Below the pieces are notes generated by a model that did no database searches, had not been told where the DNA came from, and worked only from the letters and a program-made list of their open reading frames with translations. Made by a program: the position numbers and the translations under genes. A stretch of 12,455 nt of DNA from WYEG01 sp049414625 (GTDB taxonomy: Bacteria > Desulfobacterota > Thermodesulfobacteria > Thermodesulfobacteriales > Thermodesulfobacteriaceae), in the NCBI GenBank assembly GCA_049414625.1, contig JBMSAU010000106.1:1-12455 (forward strand). Direction: 5' to 3'. This document shows, in pieces, positions 1 through 5,315 of the stretch. Each line of letters begins with the position of its first letter. Position 1 is the stretch's first letter.

Positions 1-90
1 ACGAAGTGAGGAGGGACGCCGTCCCGAGCGAAGCGAGGGATGCTTCGTTATCACTCGACAGGACAAAGTGAGGGGACTTTTTTGAACGGT
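1..90. repeat. REP-like intergenic repeat cluster at the window edge
   Basis: The stretch holds three imperfect copies of a motif of the form CRAAGYGAGG(R)GA, at 2-16, 29-40 and 64-76. It also holds a short hairpin GGGAC-gcc-GTCCC (13-25), enclosed by an outer inverted repeat ACGAAG (1-6) / CTTCGT (43-48). A small AAAGT/ACTTT stem followed by T's (65-83) could act as a weak terminator of an upstream transcript. Such 'GAGCGAAGCGAGGGA' palindromes resemble dispersed intergenic elements in many bacterial genomes, but that is from general memory. The element may continue past the left edge. No coding frame is apparent. Confidence 0.45.
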
Positions 91-107
91 CTCGGAAGAG
101 ATTGAGC

Positions 108-136
108 TTGACAGATATTCTATGAAATTATAAATT
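108..136 (+). promoter_or_regulatory. Sigma70-type promoter for the gatB operon
   Basis: A perfect -35 box TTGACA (108-113) is followed by a 17-base spacer and a -10 candidate TAAATT (131-136, 4 of 6 consensus). The distance to the gatB start (192) leaves a leader of about 50 bases. This is the only strong promoter I see before the five-gene operon and it is well placed to drive all of it. Confidence 0.6.
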
Positions 137-152
137 AAACATAAATTAAACA
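131..152 (+). repeat. Two tandem copies of an 11-base A+T-rich unit
   Basis: TAAATTAAACA occurs twice back to back (131-141 and 142-152), starting exactly at the proposed -10 box. It may simply be A+T-rich low-complexity sequence around the transcription start. The second copy could also offer an alternative -10 element. Confidence 0.5.
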
Positions 153-191
153 TTAACTAACTTTTCCAAACTAAGTTTTGCGAGGGCAAAA

Positions 192-1625
192 ATGGAGTTT
201 GAGCCGGTCATTGGGCTTGAGGTGCATGTTCAGCTAAAGACAAAAAGCAAGCTCTTCTGTGCTTGCCCCACTAAGTTTGGAGCCTCTCCTAACTCTCAGG
301 TCTGTCCAATCTGCACTGGTCAGCCAGGCGTTCTTCCCGTCCTAAACAAAGAAGCTATTCACTATGCCCTAAAGTTTGCTTTGGCAGTAGGGGCAAGGAT
401 TAACAGGCTTTCCATAATGGCAAGAAAGCACTACTTCTATCCTGACCTCCCTAAAAACTATCAGATCTCTCAGTATGAGCTACCCATTGCTGAAGGGGGA
501 GCGATCGAGATAGAGTTAAATGGAGGCAGAAAGCTAATCAACTTAACTAGGATCCATCTTGAAGAGGATGCGGGAAAGCTCATTCACGACGAGAAGAAGC
601 CTTATTCTTATGTTGATTTTAACCGCACAGGCATACCCCTCCTTGAAATCGTAAGCAAGCCTGAGATCCATTCTCCTGAAGAGGCGGTTGCTTACCTTAA
701 AACTTTAAGGAGCATCGTGCGCTACCTTGACATCAGCGACGGAAACATGGAAGAAGGAAGCCTTCGGTGTGATGCCAACGTCTCCGTTCGCCCCAAGGGA
801 AGCTCAACCCTAGGCGTAAAGGTTGAGCTGAAGAACATGAACTCCTTTAAGCATGTGGAGAGGGCTCTAGCTTTTGAAATAAAGAGGCAAACAGCGCTTC
901 TCCTTGAAGGTAAAACCCCTGTTCAGGAAACACGGCTCTACGACGAGGCTACCCAGACTACTCATCCCATGCGAGGAAAAGAAGAGGCTCATGACTACTG
1001 CTACTTTCCAGACCCTGACTTAATAGAAGTTAGAGTTTCTGAGGAGTGGATAGAAAAGATTAAAGAGGAGCTTCCTGAGCTTCCTACAGCAAAGAAAGCT
1101 CGTTTCATTAAAGAATACGGGCTATCATCCTATGAAGCTGGGATCCTTGTTGAAGAAAAACCTCTAGCTGATTTCTTTGAAGATACAGTAAAGCTTTATG
1201 CTAAACCAAAGGCTGTTGCTAACTTTATCTTGACCGAAGTTTTGCGTTACCTAAACCGGGACAATATCTCCATTGAGCAAACGCAACTTAAGCCAGAATA
1301 CTTAGCTGAACTCCTAAGCCTTGTTGACGATGGGACTATATCCATCACCATAGCTAAACAGCAGGTATTTCCTGAGGTTTACGAAAAGGGACTTCCCCCA
1401 AAGAAGGTCGTGGAAGAAAAGGGCTTAAGACAGGAAAGCTCTGAAGAGCTACTTCGCAAGCTTTGCGAAGAGGTTATTAAAGAAAACCCAAACGAAGTGG
1501 AAAAGTATCGCTCGGGTAAAAAAGGAGTCCTTGGCTTTTTTGTCGGGCAGGTGATGAAAAAGACTGGCGGAAAAGCCAATCCAAAGCTTGTTAACCAAAT
1601 TTTAACCGAACTTTTAGAGGGTTAA
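192..1625 (+). CDS. gatB: Aspartyl/glutamyl-tRNA(Asn/Gln) amidotransferase subunit B
   Basis: GatB is the tRNA-binding kinase-like subunit of GatCAB. It phosphorylates the side chain of mischarged Glu-tRNA(Gln) or Asp-tRNA(Asn), and GatA then supplies ammonia. At 477 residues the length is normal. The N-terminal catalytic cradle shows GLEVHVQL (8-15), a zinc-type cysteine set C23, C25, C38, C41 (CxC...CPxC), and the family signature ARKHYFYPDLPKNYQISQY near 77-95. The C-terminal GatB/YqeY helical domain covers roughly 330-475 and ends in the expected 'NPKLVNQIL' tail. The ATG at 192 is preceded by GAGGG (182-186). It opens the operon; gatA and gatC are not in this window. All key motifs look intact, and there is little doubt about identity. 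Confidence 0.98.
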   Translation: MEFEPVIGLEVHVQLKTKSKLFCACPTKFGASPNSQVCPICTGQPGVLPVLNKEAIHYALKFALAVGARINRLSIMARKHYFYPDLPKNYQISQYELPIAEGGAIEIELNGGRKLINLTRIHLEEDAGKLIHDEKKPYSYVDFNRTGIPLLEIVSKPEIHSPEEAVAYLKTLRSIVRYLDISDGNMEEGSLRCDANVSVRPKGSSTLGVKVELKNMNSFKHVERALAFEIKRQTALLLEGKTPVQETRLYDEATQTTHPMRGKEEAHDYCYFPDPDLIEVRVSEEWIEKIKEELPELPTAKKARFIKEYGLSSYEAGILVEEKPLADFFEDTVKLYAKPKAVANFILTEVLRYLNRDNISIEQTQLKPEYLAELLSLVDDGTISITIAKQQVFPEVYEKGLPPKKVVEEKGLRQESSEELLRKLCEEVIKENPNEVEKYRSGKKGVLGFFVGQVMKKTGGKANPKLVNQILTELLEG

Positions 1626-1627
1626 GC

Positions 1628-2764
1628 TTGGATAAACTTTGGGCAAAACTTAAGGATGAGGCTATTCTTCCCAAAAATGTAGACCAAATCCTTCCTTTTG
1701 TCCTTACCGAAGATTGCCTATACCTTCTTGACCAGAGAAAGCTTCCCCAAGAACGAGTGGTCAAAGCTAAAGACCATTTAGAGGTAAGAAAAGCTATAAA
1801 AGAGATGGTGGTTCGAGGGGCTCCAGCCATCGGCATCACTGGAGCTATTGGTTTCTACTTGGGTGTAAAACGACTTTTAGATAAGCGTAAAAAGTTCATC
1901 AAGAAAAAAGAGCTTAAGCAAAAGTTAAAAAGATTTTACCAAACTTTAGCTGAGGCTCGTCCAACTGCGGTAAACCTGGTTCATGCCTTAAATCAGATGA
2001 TGAATGTAGCTGAAAGTATTCTACAGAATGCTTCAGCCCGTGTTAGCTTTGAGGAGCTAAGGTTTTTAGCTGAAGAACTAAGGAAGAAGGCTATTAGCAT
2101 ATGGGAATGGGAGTTAGCAGCCAATCTTGCCATGGCTGAACATGGGAAAGACCTTTTGCCTGAAGGGGGCATTCTTACCCATTGCAACACCGGTGCCCTG
2201 GCAACAGGGGGCTATGGGACAGCTTTAGGGGTTATCAGGGCATCCTATTCTCAAGGGAAAAAGCACTTAGTCTATGTAGATGAAACAAGACCCTTTTTGC
2301 AAGGAACAAGGCTTACAGCTTGGGAACTATCCCGTCTAAACATTCCCTTCCGCGTAATCACAGATAACAGCGCAGGCTTTCTTATGCAGCAAGGCTTGGT
2401 CAAAGCGGTCATCGTGGGAGCAGATAGAATTACCGCAAAGGGAGATACAGCAAACAAGATCGGCACCTATTCTCTTGCAGTTTTAGCACGATATCACGGC
2501 ATACCTTTCTATGTTGCTGCTCCCTCTTCAACCTTTGACCTTAAGTTATCCTCAGGGGCAGAGATACCCATTGAAGAGCGTTCAGAAAGGGAAGTTTTAA
2601 CCTGCGGAGGGAAAAAACTTTCCCCGAAGGGCGCAAGGGCTTTAAACTACGCCTTTGATGTAACGCCTGGAAGCTTGATAACAGCTTTCATTACAGAAAG
2701 GGGCATAATCAATCCCCCTTTTGAAGAAAACATACCTAAAACTTTAGCTCAGGAAAGCCCATGA
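1628..2764 (+). CDS. mtnA: S-methyl-5-thioribose-1-phosphate isomerase
   Basis: MtnA isomerises 5-methylthioribose-1-phosphate to 5-methylthioribulose-1-phosphate in methionine salvage; related enzymes also process 5-deoxyribose phosphates. It belongs to the eIF2B-like fold. Seen here: RGAPAIG (63-69), the catalytic cysteine in THCNTGALATGGYG (C186) and the catalytic aspartate in VGADRI (D266). The 80-residue spacing between them equals that of the characterised Bacillus enzyme (C160/D240). ETRPFLQGTRLTAWEL (219-234) is typical of MtnA rather than true eIF2B subunits. At 378 residues it carries a slightly long N-terminus. It begins with TTG two bases after the gatB stop, with AGAGGG (1616-1621) six bases upstream. 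Its TGA overlaps the rex ATG (ATGA). No other salvage genes are in view. Confidence 0.94.
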   Translation: MDKLWAKLKDEAILPKNVDQILPFVLTEDCLYLLDQRKLPQERVVKAKDHLEVRKAIKEMVVRGAPAIGITGAIGFYLGVKRLLDKRKKFIKKKELKQKLKRFYQTLAEARPTAVNLVHALNQMMNVAESILQNASARVSFEELRFLAEELRKKAISIWEWELAANLAMAEHGKDLLPEGGILTHCNTGALATGGYGTALGVIRASYSQGKKHLVYVDETRPFLQGTRLTAWELSRLNIPFRVITDNSAGFLMQQGLVKAVIVGADRITAKGDTANKIGTYSLAVLARYHGIPFYVAAPSSTFDLKLSSGAEIPIEERSEREVLTCGGKKLSPKGARALNYAFDVTPGSLITAFITERGIINPPFEENIPKTLAQESP

Positions 2765-3387
2765 AGGAGCTACCCGAAAACACCCTAAATCGTTTGATCA
2801 TCTATCTTAAAGTCCTTGAAAATTTAGAAAAAAAGAGGGTTGATTCGGTTAGTTCTGAGGATTTAGCAAGGCTTTCAGGGGTAAACTCAGCTCAGCTAAG
2901 GAAAGATTTAAGCTTTGTAGGGACTCTTGGCACCAAAGGGGTTGGTTATTCAGTCAAGGCTTTGAAATACAACCTCAAAAAATTTTTAGGCAGGACTGAG
3001 GAGTGGAATGTTGTCATCGGGGGGCTCACACCTCTTAGTAAATATTTAATCGAGAACGCTCAACTTCAAAGGGAAGGTTTTTTTATCATGGCGGCTTTTG
3101 ATACTAATCCTGAAAACATTGGTTTAGTCATAGGTGGAGTCTCGGTTTACAACCTTGACCAGCTCTCCTATGTTTGTAAGGCTATCAAGGTAGACATTGG
3201 AATCATCGCCACCGATGAGGAACAGGAAACCTATTTTTCAGCCTTCGTTCAGCATGGTATAAAAGCAATCCTCAACCTCAGCAACTATCCGCTCTTTTCC
3301 GAGGATGAAAAGATAAAGGTTGAAAACCTCTCCTTAGTTCATGGGCTAACCAAGCTTTCTTATTACCTAAAAAATTTAGGTAGCTGA
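2761..3387 (+). CDS. rex: Rex-family redox-sensing transcriptional repressor, divergent NAD loop
   Basis: Rex is a dimeric winged-helix repressor that senses NADH/NAD+ and controls fermentative or respiratory genes. At 208 residues the length is normal. The DNA-binding domain is well kept: SSEDLARLSGVNSAQLRKDLS (31-51), then GTLGTKGVGYSV (54-65). The Rossmann half has the nucleotide-ribose aspartate in FDTNPENIG (D114) and the domain-swapped C-terminal helix LTKLSYYLKN (196-205). However, the glycine-rich loop, normally GxGxxG, reads GGLTPL (87-92), and the usual 'PA..AQ..AD' stretch reads ATDEEQETYF. NAD(H) binding may therefore be altered or lost. It overlaps mtnA by 4 bases. Membership in Rex is secure; redox sensing is not. 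Confidence 0.9.
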   Translation: MKELPENTLNRLIIYLKVLENLEKKRVDSVSSEDLARLSGVNSAQLRKDLSFVGTLGTKGVGYSVKALKYNLKKFLGRTEEWNVVIGGLTPLSKYLIENAQLQREGFFIMAAFDTNPENIGLVIGGVSVYNLDQLSYVCKAIKVDIGIIATDEEQETYFSAFVQHGIKAILNLSNYPLFSEDEKIKVENLSLVHGLTKLSYYLKNLGS

Positions 3388-3390
3388 AAG

Positions 3391-3840
3391 ATGAAGGTTT
3401 TGGTCTGGAGAAAGGATCCTCGAGCGAAGCTTCCTGAAAGAGGGACCTCACAATCTATTGGCTATGACCTCTTTGCCTTAGAGGATGTAAAATTTGCTCC
3501 AAAGGAATTTAAGCTCGTTAGAACCGGTCTTGTCATCAAAGCAGAGCCACCTTATGGACTTTTCATCTTTCCAAGGTCCTCCCTTTTTATAAAAAAGGGG
3601 CTCATCATGACCAATTCTGTTGGGATAATTGACTTTGATTATTGCGGAGAAAATGATGAGGTGATGGTCCCTCTTTTAAACCTGAAGGAAGAAAGCGTTG
3701 AGATTCGGGCAGGAGAAAAAATCGCCCAGATGGTGTTTATAAATGTTGCTTTTCCAGAAATTGTAGAGGTTCTTGAGCCTCAAACTACCTCTTCAAGAGG
3801 AGGTTTTGGTTCTACAGGAGGATACAAAGGTGGAGCTTAA
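3391..3840 (+). CDS. dut: dUTP diphosphatase (trimeric dUTPase)
   Basis: Hydrolyses dUTP to dUMP and pyrophosphate, keeping uracil out of DNA and supplying substrate for thymidylate synthase. All five dUTPase motifs are visible in 149 residues: SIGYDLFA (22-29), PRSSL (61-65), the nucleotide-binding hairpin NSVGIIDFDYCGE (75-87, with D81 and Y84), GEKIAQMVF (108-116), and the flexible tail RGGFGSTG (136-143). The G-x-I-D pattern argues for dUTPase and against dCTP deaminase. The ATG lies 3 bases after the rex stop. The gene overlaps the downstream thyX by 11 bases, so the two consecutive dTMP-synthesis steps are probably translationally coupled. Confidence 0.95.
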   Translation: MKVLVWRKDPRAKLPERGTSQSIGYDLFALEDVKFAPKEFKLVRTGLVIKAEPPYGLFIFPRSSLFIKKGLIMTNSVGIIDFDYCGENDEVMVPLLNLKEESVEIRAGEKIAQMVFINVAFPEIVEVLEPQTTSSRGGFGSTGGYKGGA

Positions 3841-4783
3841 AAAGGTAAGGCAAACCCAAAGGGAGTTGATCCAACTTGTCCTTGAAAGGGCAAACTTAAA
3901 GGACCTTTCGAGAGGGCTAGCTTTTTCCTACCTTGGAGCAAGGGTTTGCTATCATGATGGTCATCCGTTAAACCTCTTTTCAGAAGAAAAATTCAAGGAT
4001 AAGTCTCGGTTTGTTAGCTTCCTTCTTCATCTTAAGAAGGTTGAGCACTTTAGCGTCTTTGCTCACACACCCATAGTTGTTTCCCTAGCTGGGCTAAAAC
4101 CTGAGGAAAAATACCTTCTTGCCAGAACCTATTTTAAAGCCTTCTTTGATGAAGAAAGAGGGCTTTCCCTTTTCAATCTTAGACACTTTGCTGAAGCCCT
4201 TGATGAGACGCAGTTTTTAAGGCTAATCTCTGTAGATTTAGATTTAGAAAAAATTCAGGTTCGGATTTTTAAAAAGGAAAAAGACGATTGGGTTAAGAGA
4301 TGGGAAGGGAGTTTGGCTTCAGCTTTAGATACAACTTTTCAAGCCCCTCAAGGTTTTTTTGCAACTCAAGAAGTGATCCTTCTTGAGGATAAGGAAAATC
4401 CATTTCTTTGGACGGTTGTTATTGCACACAATTTCTCTCGCATCTTTAGTCATCAATTCGTAAGGCATACCTGGCTTAGCTTTAATCAACGGTCCCATCG
4501 CTATACTCAAGCAGACTTTTTCATCCTTCCATCCTGTTTTAAAGAAAGGCATGTTCAGGTTTATCAAGAACTAATCGAAAAATCCTTAAGAATTTACCAC
4601 GACTGGTCAAAGGAGATGAAGAAGGAGTCGGCAAGGTTTATTCTTCTTCAAGGCGTTGCCACAACCGTTTTGGCTTCGGCACCAAGGTTTATCTGGGAGG
4701 ATTTTGTAGAGAAGAGAGCAATCCCGCAAGCTCAGGAAGAGATACGGGACCTTGCTATTCTTCTCAAAAATGTTTTATTTTAA
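3830..4783 (+). CDS. thyX: Divergent flavin-dependent thymidylate synthase (ThyX family)
   Basis: ThyX methylates dUMP to dTMP using methylene-tetrahydrofolate and FAD. I chose GTG at 3830 because AGGAGG (3816-3821) lies 8 bases before it; an ATG at 3773 would overlap dut by 68 bases and lacks such a site. This gives 317 residues, against about 220-250 usually. The signature RHRx7S appears as RHTWLSFNQRSHRY (212-225), with T214 in place of the second arginine and NQ instead of NE. The 'HxSvFEH' block reads HFSVFAH (73-79). The dUMP-binding AR..L (268-272) and AQ-EIR (301-306) are present. About 100 extra residues (roughly 90-190) lie between the two halves. Family membership is good given the dut neighbour; whether it is still a fully active synthase is uncertain. 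Confidence 0.82.
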   Translation: MELKKVRQTQRELIQLVLERANLKDLSRGLAFSYLGARVCYHDGHPLNLFSEEKFKDKSRFVSFLLHLKKVEHFSVFAHTPIVVSLAGLKPEEKYLLARTYFKAFFDEERGLSLFNLRHFAEALDETQFLRLISVDLDLEKIQVRIFKKEKDDWVKRWEGSLASALDTTFQAPQGFFATQEVILLEDKENPFLWTVVIAHNFSRIFSHQFVRHTWLSFNQRSHRYTQADFFILPSCFKERHVQVYQELIEKSLRIYHDWSKEMKKESARFILLQGVATTVLASAPRFIWEDFVEKRAIPQAQEEIRDLAILLKNVLF

Positions 4784-4793
4784 AGTGTAGAAT

Positions 4794-4866
4794 GGGCCTG
4801 TAGCTCAGCGGACAGAGCACTGGCCTCCGGAGCCAGGGGTCGGGAGTTCAAATCTCCCCAGGCCCG
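4794..4866 (+). tRNA. tRNA-Arg, anticodon CCG
   Basis: A full 73-base cloverleaf can be folded. Acceptor GGGCCTG (4794-4800) pairs with CAGGCCC (4859-4865), discriminator G4866. D stem GCTC/GAGC (4803-4806, 4815-4818). Anticodon stem CTGGC/GCCAG (4820-4824, 4832-4836) with loop CTCCGGA, giving anticodon CCG (4827-4829) for codon CGG. Variable loop is 5 bases. T stem GGGAG/CTCCC (4842-4846, 4854-4858) with loop TTCAAAT. CCA is not encoded. It starts 10 bases after the thyX stop with no separate promoter visible, so it is probably processed from the gatB-thyX transcript. A T-rich run (about 4885-4893) follows. Confidence 0.96.
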
Positions 4867-4946
4867 TTTTAAGTCAAGATCTCTATTATTTTTTTGATTA
4901 TAGAAAACCCCTTGCTTAATTCCGAGAAGTGTTCCTCGCATATTTA

Positions 4947-5036
4947 TAGGAGCAGGCGGCTTAATGTCCATCAAAGACATTGGGGGCGTCCTTTCACTCC
5001 TACAATGCATGGTCTTAAAATGTTTTTTGAGCCTGC
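4947..5036. other. Intergenic element with nested inverted repeats, possible structured RNA
   Basis: The gap between the tRNA and rpsU (4867-5105) is not coding but holds paired segments: TAGGAG (4947-4952) with CTCCTA (4997-5002), enclosing a hairpin AATGTC-catcaaa-GACATT (4963-4981). In addition GCAGGC (4952-4957) matches GCCTGC (5031-5036), which crosses the outer pair, so it would form either a pseudoknot or an alternative fold. A run of six T's at 5023-5028 could end a small transcript. It lies upstream of the rpsU promoter, so it is not obviously the rpsU leader. Alternatives are a small RNA, an operon terminator region, or the end of a lost insertion element. I do not recognise a known RNA family. 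Confidence 0.3.
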
Positions 5037-5047
5037 CCTGTAATTGC

Positions 5048-5076
5048 TTGACAAAGCTTTTGAATGATGTTAGGTT
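5048..5076 (+). promoter_or_regulatory. Sigma70-type promoter candidate for rpsU-mutS2
   Basis: A perfect TTGACA (5048-5053), a 17-base spacer and a weak -10 candidate TAGGTT (5071-5076, 3 of 6 consensus). The predicted transcript would start near 5083, leaving roughly 23 bases before the rpsU TTG, including its GGGGGG ribosome-binding site. Confidence 0.45.
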
Positions 5077-5105
5077 TAAGCAAAACACAAAAGGGGGGTT
5101 TTACT

Positions 5106-5315
5106 TTGGCGGGAATCATTGTTCGTGAGGGAGAATCCTTTGAACAGGCTTTAAAAAGGTTTAAACGGCTCGTAGAAAAAACAAAGATCCTTTCCGAGAT
5201 TAAGAAAAGGGAGTACTACGAAAAACCAGGGGTTAGAAGAAGAAAAAAACAGCTAGCAGTCAGAAAAAAATTGCTGAAAAAGCTAAAGAAACTTCAACAA
5301 AGGCTTGAGGATTAG
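5106..5315 (+). CDS. rpsU: 30S ribosomal protein bS21
   Basis: bS21 is a small basic protein of the 30S subunit that helps 16S rRNA pair with mRNA during initiation. From the TTG at 5106 it has 69 residues, close to the 71 of the E. coli protein. It shows the family pattern VREGESFEQALKRFKR (6-21), then KREYYEKPGVRRRKK and a lysine/leucine-rich C-terminal helix. An ATG at 5064 in the same frame would add 14 residues that bS21 lacks. TTG is preferred because GGGGGG (5093-5098) sits 7 bases before it and the protein then begins as bS21 should. It overlaps mutS2 by 11 bases. Confidence 0.95.
   Translation: MAGIIVREGESFEQALKRFKRLVEKTKILSEIKKREYYEKPGVRRRKKQLAVRKKLLKKLKKLQQRLED

Noticed and set aside
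3773..3829. ATG at 3773 as the thyX start
   Set aside because: It would overlap dut by 68 bases without a ribosome-binding site, while GTG 3830 has AGGAGG at 8 bases.
4780..5088. - strand ORF of about 100 residues between thyX and rpsU, containing GDLNSRPLAPEASALSAELQ
   Set aside because: It is antisense to tRNA-Arg; this peptide string is a well-known artefact of translating the complement of a tRNA gene.
5064..5105. ATG at 5064 as the rpsU start
   Set aside because: It would add 14 residues not found in bS21 and contains the GGGGGG site that serves TTG 5106.
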